From Tateyamaria sp. Alg231-49 (lineage in GTDB: Bacteria > Pseudomonadota > Alphaproteobacteria > Rhodobacterales > Rhodobacteraceae), in assembly GCF_900143535.1 (NCBI RefSeq), contig NZ_FRFA01000006.1:186001-250000 (forward strand): DNA of 64,000 nt, in the 5' to 3' direction. Of this stretch, positions 44,056 through 53,799 are shown piece by piece. A program made the translations under genes and the position numbers. The notes beneath the pieces were generated by a model that was given only the letters and a program-made list of their open reading frames with translations, did no database searches and was not told the origin of the DNA. Within the stretch, counting starts at the first letter, position 1. Every line of letters starts with the position of its first letter.

Positions 44056-45390
44056 ATGACTGACCTATATCAAAACCAACGCAGCATGCGGAATATGCGC
44101 AAGATCGCCATGCAGCGAGGCGTTGTGGCCATTCTGGACGTGGGCAGTTCGAAAATCGCCTGCCTTGTTCTGCGGTTTGACGGCACGACCAAGCTGGGCG
44201 AAGAGGGCGAGATTGGCTCGCTCGCCGGACAATCGGGTTTCCGTGTTATTGGCGCTGCCACCACGCGGTCACGCGGCGTCCGCTTTGGCGAGATTTGTGC
44301 GATGCAGGAAACCGAACGGGCCATTCGCACGGCCCTGCAGGCCGCACAAAAGATGGCCGGGATCCGTGTGGATCATGTGATCGCATGCTTTGGCGGCGCG
44401 GAGCCGCGCAGCTATGGTTTGGACGCACAAGTGCAGTTGGACGGGCAGATGGTGTCCGAACAGGATGTGGCCCAAGTGCTGGCGCGCTGCGACGTGCCGG
44501 ATTACGGCGAGGGGCGCGAGGTGCTGCACGCGCAACCTGTGAACTTTGCGCTGGATCACCGGTCTGGCCTGTCTGACCCTCGTGGGCAGCTGGGCAACGA
44601 GTTGGCTGTGGACATGCATATGCTGACCGTTGATGCCGCCGCTGTGCAGCATCTGGCCCACTGTATCAAACGCTGCGATCTGGAACTGGCTGGTATTGCG
44701 TCGTCCGCTTATGTGTCGGGCATTGCGTCGCTGGTTGAGGATGAACAGGAGCTTGGTGCGGCCTGTATCGATATGGGGGGCGGGTCCACTGGCGTGTCCA
44801 TCTTTATCAAGAAGCACATGATTTTTGCTGATGCGGTGCGCATGGGTGGGGATCATGTGACCTCTGACATCTCCATGGGATTGCAGGTGCCGATGGCTAA
44901 TGCCGAACGGATCAAGACGTTCTATGGCGGTGTGCACGCGACCGGTATGGATGACCGCGAGATGATCGAGATTGGTGGCGATTCCGGCGATTACGAACAC
45001 GACCGCCGGACGGCCAGCCGCGCCGAGTTGATTGGGATTATGCGCCCGCGTGTGGAAGAGATTTTGGAAGAAGTGCGTCTGCGTCTGGACGCCGCTGGAT
45101 TTGACCACCTGCCCAGCCAGCAGATCGTGCTGACGGGTGGGGGCAGCCAAATCCCCGGTCTTGACGGTCTTGCCAGCAAGATTTTGGGCCAGCAAGTGCG
45201 TCTGGGACGCCCCTTGCGGGTGCACGGTCTGCCGCAGGCCGCGACCGGGCCTTCGTTTGCGTCGGCTGTGGGGCTGGCGCTGTTTGCGGCCCATCCACAG
45301 GACGAATGGTGGGATTTTGACATCCCCCATGACCGCCATTCGGCGCGCAGCTTGCGCCGCGCGGTCAAATGGTTCCGCGAAAACTGGTAA
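44056..45390 (+). CDS. ftsA: Cell division protein FtsA
   Basis: Actin-like ATPase anchoring the Z-ring to the membrane. 444 residues from ATG 44056; GTG at 44047 directly after the ftsQ stop is an alternative. Phosphate loop AILDVGSSKIACLVL, connecting motif CIDMGGGSTGVSIF, and VLTGGGSQIPG. The C-terminal segment SLRRAVKWFRENW is the amphipathic membrane-targeting helix. Confidence 0.96.
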   Translation: MTDLYQNQRSMRNMRKIAMQRGVVAILDVGSSKIACLVLRFDGTTKLGEEGEIGSLAGQSGFRVIGAATTRSRGVRFGEICAMQETERAIRTALQAAQKMAGIRVDHVIACFGGAEPRSYGLDAQVQLDGQMVSEQDVAQVLARCDVPDYGEGREVLHAQPVNFALDHRSGLSDPRGQLGNELAVDMHMLTVDAAAVQHLAHCIKRCDLELAGIASSAYVSGIASLVEDEQELGAACIDMGGGSTGVSIFIKKHMIFADAVRMGGDHVTSDISMGLQVPMANAERIKTFYGGVHATGMDDREMIEIGGDSGDYEHDRRTASRAELIGIMRPRVEEILEEVRLRLDAAGFDHLPSQQIVLTGGGSQIPGLDGLASKILGQQVRLGRPLRVHGLPQAATGPSFASAVGLALFAAHPQDEWWDFDIPHDRHSARSLRRAVKWFRENW

Positions 45391-45858
45391 TCTGAAATCA
45401 GATCGCAGACTTGGCTTGTTTCTATTGAGTCTCGTGGACCTGCGCCGGGTCTTGGCTGGGGGGCTGAACTGGCCACTGCCACGCGTCGTGCGGCACACAT
45501 TTTCAGACATCGAATCGCTTGGGTTTTTGCGTGATTTCGCATAGACTTATGAACAAGGCCCAAGAGAGGCCCGGCGGCACTGTCGAGCAGTAGCCCCAGA
45601 TTTTTAATCTACCATTGCGTGTGTTTCGCAATGCGTCTGGCGTGGGTCGTGAACCTGCGTGCGTGGTAGCTTTGTCTTGTAAGCCCCCCACATCTGGCTA
45701 TTTTTGCCAAATCACGTGTGCACTGGCAAAGCACCGCCTATATTTTGTAGGGAAAATGCGTTTTTTAAGTGACCTTCGCGCCACGGAGCGTTAGGATTGG
45801 CGAAATTTAGGCACAAAAACACCCGCGAACGCGGCAAACATACAGGTGGAATTGACCC
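45391..45858. promoter_or_regulatory. ftsA-ftsZ intergenic region, likely ftsZ promoter
   Basis: 468 bp with no credible gene. It holds a perfect 7-bp inverted repeat with a 14-bp spacer (45703-45709/45724-45730) about 130 bp upstream of ftsZ and A/T-rich stretches at 45597-45608 and 45760-45767, suitable for a dedicated ftsZ promoter. No complete CtrA site (TTAA-N7-TTAA) was seen. Confidence 0.45.
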
Positions 45859-47499
45859 ATGACGCTGAACCTCACGATGCCCGGCAATGAAGAGCTGAAA
45901 CCCCGGATCACGGTCTTTGGTGTTGGGGGTGCGGGCGGCAATGCGGTCAACAACATGATCGAAAAGGCACTGGACGGTGTTGAATTCGTTGTTGCCAACA
46001 CCGACGCTCAGGCGCTGCAGCAATCTGCCGCCGCCAACCGGGTGCAATTGGGCATCAAAGTCACCGAAGGTTTGGGGGCAGGGGCCCGCGCAACAGTAGG
46101 CGCCGCCGCCGCCGAAGAAAGCATCGAACAGATCGTTGACCACCTTGCCGGTGCGCACATGTGTTTCATCACCGCAGGCATGGGCGGGGGCACTGGGACG
46201 GGTGCTGCGCCGATCATTGCGCAAGCCGCGCGTGAACTTGGTGTGCTGACCGTTGGTGTTGTCACCAAGCCCTTCCAGTTCGAAGGCGCCAAGCGGATGA
46301 AGCAGGCCGAAGACGGTGTCGAGGCCCTGCAAAAGATGGTCGACACGCTGATCATCATTCCCAACCAGAACCTGTTCCGTCTTGCCAACGAAAAGACAAC
46401 CTTTACCGAAGCGTTCTCGTTGGCCGATGACGTCCTGTACCAAGGTGTGAAGGGTGTGACTGACCTGATGGTGCGCCCTGGCCTGATCAACCTCGACTTT
46501 GCTGATGTTCGCGCCGTGATGGACGAGATGGGCAAAGCCATGATGGGCACAGGTGAGGCGGAAGGCGAAGATCGCGCCATTCAGGCCGCTGAAAAAGCCA
46601 TCGCAAACCCGCTGCTGGACGAGATTTCCCTGCGCGGTGCCAAGGGCGTGCTGATCAACATCACCGGTGCCCACGACCTGACCCTGTTCGAACTGGACGA
46701 GGCGGCCAACCGTATCCGCGAAGAAGTTGATCCAGAGGCCAACATCATCGTCGGCTCGACACTGGATACCGCCATGGAAGGTATGATGCGTGTAAGCGTT
46801 GTGGCCACTGGCATCGACGCCACGGACGTTCAGTCTGATATGCCGGTCCCGCGCCGGTCGATGGCGGCCCCGCTGCCTGCGTCCTTTTCGGCGGATGAGC
46901 CCGAAGACGCGGCTGCACCCGCGCCAACCCCGACGCCTGAAGCAACGCCTGCTCCTGTGGCCGCTACCGCAGAAGAGCCAACTCTGTTTGAAGAGTTGGA
47001 TGTGACTCAGGCGGCTGCTGTCGATATGGCCGAAGATATCTTTGCCGAAGAAGTCGCACCCGCAGCAACGGACGACGATCTGCCACCGCCAGCCTATCAG
47101 CCGGCAGTGGCGGCGTTTGAGCCAACGCCAGAGCCCGAAACCTTTGTCGCGCCACGTGCGCCAGCTCCCGGCACTCCGTCGCCAGAGGCGCTGGCCCGTC
47201 TGCAGGCTGCCACCCGAAAGGCCGCACCTCATCGCGCTCCTTTGGTCCCTGAAGAGGCGCCCGCAGCAGCCCCGGCCGCAGCAGGTGAAAAGCCGCGTTT
47301 TGGTATCAATTCCCTGATCGGGCGCATGACAGGCAGCAACGAATCCGCTGGTGGAGAGGCGCGCCCGGCGCGCCAGCAGCCCCCGGTTCAGACGGGTGCC
47401 GCGACAGCACCAGCCCCTGCGCCAAAGCCTGCTGAGGCGGTTGACCCGGACCAGGAACGGATTGAAATCCCGGCCTTCCTGCGCCGTCAAGCGAACTGA
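45859..47499 (+). CDS. ftsZ: Cell division GTPase FtsZ
   Basis: Tubulin homologue forming the division ring. 546 residues, longer than E. coli because of an Ala/Pro/Glu-rich linker (about 330-530). GTPase domain: [13 protein letters not shown], tubulin signature [10 protein letters not shown] near residue 110, T7 loop segment [11 protein letters not shown]. The extreme C-terminus [12 protein letters not shown] is the conserved peptide bound by FtsA. Followed by a strong terminator, closing the dcw cluster. Confidence 0.98.
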   Translation: MTLNLTMPGNEELKPRITVFGVGGAGGNAVNNMIEKALDGVEFVVANTDAQALQQSAAANRVQLGIKVTEGLGAGARATVGAAAAEESIEQIVDHLAGAHMCFITAGMGGGTGTGAAPIIAQAARELGVLTVGVVTKPFQFEGAKRMKQAEDGVEALQKMVDTLIIIPNQNLFRLANEKTTFTEAFSLADDVLYQGVKGVTDLMVRPGLINLDFADVRAVMDEMGKAMMGTGEAEGEDRAIQAAEKAIANPLLDEISLRGAKGVLINITGAHDLTLFELDEAANRIREEVDPEANIIVGSTLDTAMEGMMRVSVVATGIDATDVQSDMPVPRRSMAAPLPASFSADEPEDAAAPAPTPTPEATPAPVAATAEEPTLFEELDVTQAAAVDMAEDIFAEEVAPAATDDDLPPPAYQPAVAAFEPTPEPETFVAPRAPAPGTPSPEALARLQAATRKAAPHRAPLVPEEAPAAAPAAAGEKPRFGINSLIGRMTGSNESAGGEARPARQQPPVQTGAATAPAPAPKPAEAVDPDQERIEIPAFLRRQAN

Positions 47500-47520
47500 T
47501 TTATTTTACTTCAAGACAGA

Positions 47521-47548
47521 AAGGGCCGCTGTTTAGCGGCCCTTTTTT
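47521..47548 (+). terminator. Intrinsic terminator after ftsZ
   Basis: Perfect 10-bp stem (47521-47530/47535-47544) with a GTTT loop, running straight into a T-run (47543-47548), 22 bp after the ftsZ stop. Best terminator of the window. Confidence 0.92.
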
Positions 47549-47687
47549 CGTTTGAGAACAGCGTGTTGCATGGCCCGATTCTCGACACGAAATCCATTGT
47601 GTCACGATGTTTCAGACCGTTGCAAAGATTGAGTTGTGTGTCTGGACCCCAGCCCATAGGTCTGTTGCGTAACAAAGGTGTAACAGG

Positions 47688-48620
47688 GTGGGCCCAGTGC
47701 AAGCGACAGTCAAAGGACCAATCACATTTACAGGACGCGGGCTCCATTCTGGCAAGCCTGTACGCCTGACGATTCGTCCCGCGATGGCTGAGCACGGAAT
47801 CTGGTTTTGCCGCACAGACATCGAAAATGGCGATACGATGATTCCGGCGCGCTATGACGTCGTGCACCAATCCCCGCTATGTACCACGCTTGTGAATGAG
47901 GCTGGTGTCAGTGTTGGCACTGTTGAGCATGTCATGGCGGCCCTAGCCGGGTGCGGCGTGCACAATGCGCTGGTTGAGATCGACGGCCCCGAAGTGCCGA
48001 TCCTTGATGGATCCGCTGTGCCGCTTGTGCGCGGCATCATGCACCGCGGCCTGCGTCGTCTTCCTGCCCGCGTCCGCGCCTTTGAGGTGTTGAAGCCGGT
48101 TACAGTCACGCAAGGCGATGCGACCGCGACCATTGCGCCGTCGCCTGTTCTGAAGATCGAATTCCACATTGATTTTGCCGATGCTGCAATTGGCCGCCAA
48201 TCCAAGACGCTGAACATGTCCAATGGCAGTTTTGCGCGTGAGTTGAGCGACAGCCGCACGTTCTGCCGCAAGGGCGACGTTGAAAAGATGCAAGCGAGCG
48301 GTCTTGCCTTGGGCGGCACGCCCGGTGTGAACGCAGTTGTTTTTGACGGAGATCACGTGGCCAGCCCCGGTGGCTTGCGTCATCGGGATGAACCTGTGCG
48401 TCACAAGATGTTGGATGCGTTGGGTGACATCGCATTGGCAGGTGCGCCCTTGATCGGACATTATACCGGCGTGCGCGCGGGTCACACGCTGACCAACCAG
48501 TTGCTGCGCAAGTTGTTCGCAACACCCGGTGCGGTACGTATGGTGACATGCGATGCCGACATGGCCGCGCTGTTGCCCGGTGCGGGCCTTGTCTGGGACG
48601 AGATCCCACAAGTCGCCTGA
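47688..48620 (+). CDS. lpxC: UDP-3-O-acyl-GlcNAc deacetylase LpxC
   Basis: Zinc hydrolase committing the pathway to lipid A. 310 residues from GTG 47688 (AAAGGTG 9 nt upstream); GTG 47697 is an alternative. Zinc ligands: His in VEHVMAALAG, His and Asp in RHKMLDALGDIALAG; substrate motif GRGLHSGKPV near the N-terminus. Stands after ftsZ and its terminator, so it should have its own promoter in 47549-47687. Confidence 0.96.
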   Translation: MGPVQATVKGPITFTGRGLHSGKPVRLTIRPAMAEHGIWFCRTDIENGDTMIPARYDVVHQSPLCTTLVNEAGVSVGTVEHVMAALAGCGVHNALVEIDGPEVPILDGSAVPLVRGIMHRGLRRLPARVRAFEVLKPVTVTQGDATATIAPSPVLKIEFHIDFADAAIGRQSKTLNMSNGSFARELSDSRTFCRKGDVEKMQASGLALGGTPGVNAVVFDGDHVASPGGLRHRDEPVRHKMLDALGDIALAGAPLIGHYTGVRAGHTLTNQLLRKLFATPGAVRMVTCDADMAALLPGAGLVWDEIPQVA

Positions 48621-48818
48621 TCCGCTTTGCGGGTTGCCTGGGGCATCATGCGTTCAAAACTTCCAATGACACGAGAAAACCGGCACGCTGTTTTGCGCGC
48701 GCTTTTCTCAAAACGCCGTGCAGTAAGGCAAATCGGCGTTTTATCCTTCCCTGACTTTGTGTTAAAGAATCTCAAACAGTCCGAAACAGGGCGGTGTTGA
48801 GTGTCGTTGGGGAAAAGC

Positions 48819-49682
48819 ATGAACTGCGGTACATCCATTTTGCGACTGGCAGGCGTACTGGCGCTGACTGGGCTTGTGGCGGCTTGCGGTTCCGATCGGC
48901 CCACGACCGGTAGTTTTCTGAACCAGCAGGAAGTCCCGCTCGAAAGCTTTACACCGCAGCAAATTTTTGAGCGCGGCGAGTTTGAGCTTGAACAGGACCA
49001 ACTGAGCGAAGCGGCGTTTTACTTTTCCGAGATTGAGCGGCTTTACCCCTATTCGGACTGGGCGCGGCGCGCGTTGATCATGCAGGCCTTTGCGTACCAC
49101 CGGGATCGTGATTATCCCAATTCACGCTCTTCTGCGCAGCGGTTTATCGACTTCTACCCCGACGATGATGATGCAGCCTATGCACAGTATCTGCTGGCGC
49201 TCAGCTATTATGATCAGATCGATGAAGTGGGGCGCGACCAAGGTTTGACGTTTCAAGCCCTGCAGTCATTGCGGGAAGTCATTGAGCGCTATCCTGACAG
49301 CGAGTACGCCAAGGCGTCTATCCTGAAATTTGATCTGGCGTTTGATCACCTTGCGGGCAAGGAAATGGAAATTGGTCGCTATTATCTGCGCCGCGACAAC
49401 TTTGCCGCCGCAATCAACCGTTTCCGCGTGGTGGTAGAAGACTTTCAGACCACGACCCACACGCCCGAGGCGTTGCACAGACTGGTCGAGGCCTATCTGT
49501 CGCTTGGGTTGACGGATGAAGCGCAATCGGCGGGTGCTATCCTTGGCTACAACTATCAATCGACCGACTGGTATCAGGACAGTTTCAAACTGCTGACCGG
49601 GCAGGGGCTGGAGCCCCGTGTGCGCGGCGATAACTGGCTGTCACAAACTTACCGTCAGATGATCAAGGGCCGGTGGCTCTGA
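48819..49682 (+). CDS. bamD: Outer-membrane assembly lipoprotein BamD
   Basis: Lipoprotein of the BAM complex inserting outer-membrane proteins. Signal peptide with lipobox LVAAC (Cys near residue 24), then TPR-like repeats (FERGEFELEQDQLSEAAFYFSEIERLYPYSDWA; YYLRRDNFAAAINRF). 287 residues from ATG 48819; GTG 48801 would add six. The 180-198 bp upstream contain no recognised element. Confidence 0.93.
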   Translation: MNCGTSILRLAGVLALTGLVAACGSDRPTTGSFLNQQEVPLESFTPQQIFERGEFELEQDQLSEAAFYFSEIERLYPYSDWARRALIMQAFAYHRDRDYPNSRSSAQRFIDFYPDDDDAAYAQYLLALSYYDQIDEVGRDQGLTFQALQSLREVIERYPDSEYAKASILKFDLAFDHLAGKEMEIGRYYLRRDNFAAAINRFRVVVEDFQTTTHTPEALHRLVEAYLSLGLTDEAQSAGAILGYNYQSTDWYQDSFKLLTGQGLEPRVRGDNWLSQTYRQMIKGRWL

Positions 49683-49722
49683 GGTGATGGCAGAGTGAAC
49701 GCCGCCTTTTGGATGGGCCCTG

Positions 49723-51372
49723 ATGCTGCGTACCCTTGATATCTCGGATATGCTGATCATTGACCGGCTGGAACTTGAGTTTCAGCCCGGCTTGAACGTG
49801 CTGACTGGCGAGACGGGAGCGGGCAAGTCGATATTGCTGGACGCGCTTGGCTTTGTCCTTGGTTGGCGGGGGCGGGCCGAACTGGTCCGACAGGGGGCTG
49901 AGCAAGGCGAGGTGGTTGCATCCTTCGATCTGAGCCCGGGTCATCCTGCCATTGCTGTATTGGAAGAGGCGGGGTTGCCCGTCGATGATGAATTGATCCT
50001 GCGCCGGGTGAACACGTCTGATGGTCGCAAGACGGCGTGGGTCAATGATCGTCGCTGTTCAGGCGAAGTGCTGCGCGCGTTGAGCGAGACGCTGATTGAA
50101 TTGCACGGCCAGCACGATGACCGGGGCCTTTTGAACCCCCGTGGTCACCGCGCCATTTTGGATGCGTTTGCGGGCTGTGATGACGCGCGTGCTGACACGC
50201 GCGCACGCTGGCGCGAGATGGGGCAGGCCCGCAAGGCATTGGCGGATGCAGAAGCTGTGATGGAAGCGATCCGGGCGGAAGAGGAATTCTTGCGCCATGC
50301 TGTTGCTGAATGCGACGCCCTTGATCCCAAGGCCGGGGAAGAGGCCGAGCTGGACACACGCCGCCGCCAGATGCAGGGGGCCGAACGCATTCGCGAGGAT
50401 GTCCAGCGTGCTTATCAGGGCTTGGGGCATGATGGGGCCGAAGGCACGTTAAGCGACGCGATCCGCTGGCTCGATGGGGTGGCCGAGCAGGCCGAAGGAA
50501 CGCTTGATGCGCCATTGGCCGCGTTGTCCCGCGCGCTTGGGGAGCTGGATGAGGCCAGCGACGGGATCGTCCGGGCCCTTGAGGTGATGCAGTTCAACCC
50601 GACAGACCTTGAAGAGACTGAAGAGCGTTTGTTTGCGATCCGTGCACTGGCACGCAAACATGGGATCAGTGTGGATGTTTTGCCCGGCTTTGCGGGCGAT
50701 TTGCGGGCCAAACTTGCCGCGCTTGATGCTGGGGAAGCAGATTTGGGGCGCTTGCGTGCGGAATTGGCCGCAGCCGAAACCGCTTATGAGACTGCTGCGC
50801 AGACCTTGCGCGCGGCGCGTGTCGCCGCTGCCAAAAATCTGGACACAGCCGTGATGCAAGAGCTGGCCCCGCTCAAAATGGAGCGGGCGGTGTTTGCCAC
50901 GCAAGTGGGGGATGAGGCGCCCGGCCCGGAGGGGTTTGACGCGGTTGCCTTTTCCGTGGCCACCAACCCCGGTGCTCCTGCGGGTGCGCTGAACAAGATT
51001 GCATCGGGGGGCGAGCTTAGTCGGTTTTTGCTGGCGCTCAAAGTTTGCCTCACGCGCGAGCAGTCGGGCCTCACGATGATCTTTGACGAGATTGACCGGG
51101 GCGTTGGTGGTGCAACAGCGGATGCCGTTGGGCGCCGGTTGTCGGCGCTGGCGGCGGGTGGGCAAGTGCTGGTCGTGACCCATTCCCCGCAAGTTGCGGC
51201 ACTGGGTGCGCATCACTGGCGGGTTGAAAAGCGTGTGAGCGGCGAGATGACCACATCAACTGTGGTCCCGCTGGAGCAAGACGCCCGCGTCGATGAGATT
51301 GCCCGCATGTTGGCAGGGGATACCATCACCGATCAGGCGCGTGGTGCTGCGATTGCACTACTGGCGGGGTGA
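49723..51372 (+). CDS. recN: DNA repair protein RecN
   Basis: SMC-like ATPase in double-strand-break repair. 549 residues: Walker A GETGAGKSILLDAL near residue 30, a central coiled-coil (about 160-370), and the C-terminal ABC signature ASGGELSRFLLALK with Walker B TMIFDEIDRGVGG. 40 bp after bamD, same strand, probably co-transcribed. Confidence 0.96.
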   Translation: MLRTLDISDMLIIDRLELEFQPGLNVLTGETGAGKSILLDALGFVLGWRGRAELVRQGAEQGEVVASFDLSPGHPAIAVLEEAGLPVDDELILRRVNTSDGRKTAWVNDRRCSGEVLRALSETLIELHGQHDDRGLLNPRGHRAILDAFAGCDDARADTRARWREMGQARKALADAEAVMEAIRAEEEFLRHAVAECDALDPKAGEEAELDTRRRQMQGAERIREDVQRAYQGLGHDGAEGTLSDAIRWLDGVAEQAEGTLDAPLAALSRALGELDEASDGIVRALEVMQFNPTDLEETEERLFAIRALARKHGISVDVLPGFAGDLRAKLAALDAGEADLGRLRAELAAAETAYETAAQTLRAARVAAAKNLDTAVMQELAPLKMERAVFATQVGDEAPGPEGFDAVAFSVATNPGAPAGALNKIASGGELSRFLLALKVCLTREQSGLTMIFDEIDRGVGGATADAVGRRLSALAAGGQVLVVTHSPQVAALGAHHWRVEKRVSGEMTTSTVVPLEQDARVDEIARMLAGDTITDQARGAAIALLAG

Positions 51373-51487
51373 AGGCGGGTAAATCTTCTCGTTCCGATTG
51401 AAATTCGGAGATCACGCATCTTTGCACGGGTTCTGGGGTTTCGCAGGTGCAGCATTTGGCCTACCCTGAGGTATACCTTCGCGCATT

Positions 51488-53194
51488 GTGATCCGCACCC
51501 GACCCATGGCAGAGCCCACACGCCCCTTTATTGCCAAGCAATATGGCCTTGCATTGAACGCATGCCGGGACGGGTGGTTGGTGCTACGCCAGCAGGGACC
51601 ATCTCAAGTACAGTTCTGGTTTATTGCATTGGCTGTCGGTGTCGCCGCCGGTTTTGCAGCGCTGTTTTTCCGCAAGGGAATCGAGGCACTGCAAGCCTGG
51701 CTTTATGGGACCGAGGACGTTCAATACCTGCATAGCGCCGCGACCTATCTGCCGTGGTACTGGATATTGGTTATCCCAATTATCGGCGGTTTGTTGACGG
51801 GCCTGATACTGCACCATTTCACCCGTGACGGCGTGGCCCGCAGTGTGGCGGACGTCATTGAGGGAGCCGCCTTGCGCAATGGGCAAGTGGGAACGAAGGC
51901 TGGGATTGCGTCGGCTTTTGCCAGCTTCATCACGCTGTCGACAGGTGGTTCGACCGGGCGGGAAGGCCCGGTGGTGCACATTGCTGCCGTCATCTCCACC
52001 AGGGTGTCGCGTTGGATCAGCGCGGATGGGATCACCGGGCGCGATCTGCTGGGGTGCGCGGTGGCGGCGGCTGTATCGGCCAGTTTCAACGCGCCGATTG
52101 CAGGGGCGTTGTTCGCGCTTGAGGTGGTATTGCGCCATTTTGCGGTCCATGCCTTTGCCCCGATCGTGATTGCGTCCGTGGCAGGCACTGTGATCAGTCG
52201 GTTGGAATTTGGCGACGTGCGGGAATTCACATCGCCTGAGACGAACGAACTTGTGTTTTATCAGGAACTTCCGGCCTTTTTGTTGCTTGGGCTTGTCTGT
52301 GGTTTGGTGGCGGTCGTGCTGATGCGGTCGATTTTCTGGACAGACGATATTGGGACAGCGTTTCAAAAACACACGGGCATTCCGCGTTGGCTGCGCCCAG
52401 CCATTGCAGGAGCGTTGCTGGGCGGCATCGCCATTTTCTATCCGCACATCATTGGGGTGGGGTACGAAACCACGTTACTGGCATTGACCGGGGAACTGGC
52501 CTTGAACGAGGTCATGGTATTTGTGGTTCTGAAAACGGCCGCTGTGGCGATCACGATGGCGGGCCGCATGGGGGGCGGGGTGTTTTCGCCGTCTCTTATG
52601 ATCGGGGCTTTGTCGGGGTTGGCCTTTGGGTTGATTGCGACAAGTGTGTTTCCGGATGTGTCGGGGTCTGTGTCGCTCTATGCATTGGCGGGCATGGGCG
52701 CTGTGGCGGCTGCGGTTCTGGGCGCGCCGATTTCAACGACATTGATCGTGTTCGAACTGACAGGAGACTGGCAGACCGGGCTTGCTGTGATGGTCGCTGT
52801 GTCGATGTCGACTGCTTTGGCCTCGCGGCTGGTTGATCGGAGTTTCTTTCTTACCCAACTTGAGCGGCGCGGCGTGCATCTGGCCGCAGGGCCGCAGGCC
52901 TATTTGCTGGCGATGTTCACCGTCAGCTCTGTCATGCGCAAACCGGACGATCCGCGTGCCGCGGATGAAGCGCGCAGTTGGGAATTGATTGGGGACGGCA
53001 TCTATGTGGATGCAGCGGCCACGCTTGAGGTCGCCTTGCCCATCTTTGATCGGACATTGGTGCCGTTCATTCCGGTGGTGACGTTGACAGGCAAGGATGC
53101 GGCCCCAGAGCTGAAGGGCGCGCTGTTTCATGTGGACGCGCTGAAGGCATACAACCGGGCGCTGGCAGCGACGGCGGCAGAAGAGCACAGTTGA
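51488..53194 (+). CDS. ClC-family chloride channel/transporter
   Basis: Inner-membrane ClC protein, 568 residues from GTG 51488 (ATG 51506 alternative, 562). About a dozen hydrophobic helices between residues 40 and 455. The filter motif GSTGREGP is intact with its gating glutamate near residue 159. At the internal proton-glutamate position of E. coli ClC (E203) the sequence reads FALEVV, giving Val near residue 213, as in channel-type ClCs. The GSGIP filter segment is not conserved (RDGVARS). The C-terminal 110 residues are soluble, without recognisable paired CBS domains. Alignment is by eye. Confidence 0.88.
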   Translation: MIRTRPMAEPTRPFIAKQYGLALNACRDGWLVLRQQGPSQVQFWFIALAVGVAAGFAALFFRKGIEALQAWLYGTEDVQYLHSAATYLPWYWILVIPIIGGLLTGLILHHFTRDGVARSVADVIEGAALRNGQVGTKAGIASAFASFITLSTGGSTGREGPVVHIAAVISTRVSRWISADGITGRDLLGCAVAAAVSASFNAPIAGALFALEVVLRHFAVHAFAPIVIASVAGTVISRLEFGDVREFTSPETNELVFYQELPAFLLLGLVCGLVAVVLMRSIFWTDDIGTAFQKHTGIPRWLRPAIAGALLGGIAIFYPHIIGVGYETTLLALTGELALNEVMVFVVLKTAAVAITMAGRMGGGVFSPSLMIGALSGLAFGLIATSVFPDVSGSVSLYALAGMGAVAAAVLGAPISTTLIVFELTGDWQTGLAVMVAVSMSTALASRLVDRSFFLTQLERRGVHLAAGPQAYLLAMFTVSSVMRKPDDPRAADEARSWELIGDGIYVDAAATLEVALPIFDRTLVPFIPVVTLTGKDAAPELKGALFHVDALKAYNRALAATAAEEHS

Positions 53195-53285
53195 GGGGCG
53201 GCGGCCGCTCTGTTTGCTGCGCAAAGGCACCCACCGACAACCCAGTATATATCTTGGGATAAACTGCGCGGCCTTAACACGTGAT

Positions 53286-53377
53286 GAGGCCTCGGCACTT
53301 GTAGGATCGACGGTGTGGCCGACAGTTTTTGTGCAAAAACGGTCCTTGCCACCGTTTGCGATCACATAGGTGATCGC
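53286..53377 (+). repeat. Dispersed copy of the 89-bp hairpin repeat
   Basis: Diverged single copy of the element repeated at 19616-19900, inverted relative to it. It keeps the GGATCGAC-GTGTGGCCGACAG block, the outer hairpin arms GTGGC/GCCAC and a perfect 8-bp hairpin (53358-53365/53370-53377). In the inner stem a C-G pair of the tandem copies is a T-A pair here, a compensatory change. It lies between the ends of the ClC and DUF427 genes. Function unknown. Confidence 0.78.
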
Positions 53378-53380
53378 TCC

Positions 53381-53725
53381 TCAGATCTTTTCGACTGCGA
53401 CGCCTTCGCTGGTGTAAAAGGCCAGATGGTCTTTGATCCGAGCCACGCCCTCTTTCGGCGCTTCGTAGCTCCAAACCGTGTTTTCAAGGGTTTGAGACTT
53501 TGTCACGACGGAAAAATAGCTCGCATCACCCTTGTGGGGGCAGTGCGTGACCTTGTCGGTTTTGTCCAGAAATGCCATCGCGATGTCGGAGCGTGGAAAG
53601 TAGATCACGGGCGGGTAGTCGCCCTCGCTCAGCTCCAGCGCGTTTGTGCTTTCACCCAACACAGCCCCACCGGCACGCACTGACCAGGTGCCGTCTGCCT
53701 TACGAATTGTGATGTGGTCGGCCAT
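53381..53725 (-). CDS. DUF427-family protein
   Basis: Small soluble protein, 114 residues from ATG 53725 (GAGGAG upstream; the frame continues to 53830 without similarity). The DUF427 core is visible: YFPRSDIAMAFLDKTDKVTHCPHKGDASYF and VWSYEAP, with a conserved Cys-Pro-His-Lys-Gly. Function of the family is unknown. Ends 4 bp from the dispersed repeat. Confidence 0.88.
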   Translation of the reverse strand: MADHITIRKADGTWSVRAGGAVLGESTNALELSEGDYPPVIYFPRSDIAMAFLDKTDKVTHCPHKGDASYFSVVTKSQTLENTVWSYEAPKEGVARIKDHLAFYTSEGVAVEKI

Positions 53726-53799
53726 AAACGGCTCCTCTTGCTGGGCTATCTGGGATGATGGACGCAACATGTAACAGATGCGCGACGGTGCTGCCAGAG

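Noticed and set aside
45712-47490. 592-residue open frame antisense to ftsZ
   Set aside because: Lies opposite a certain gene; Arg/His/Cys-rich composition and lack of any motif are typical of frames opposite codons with G or C in third position.
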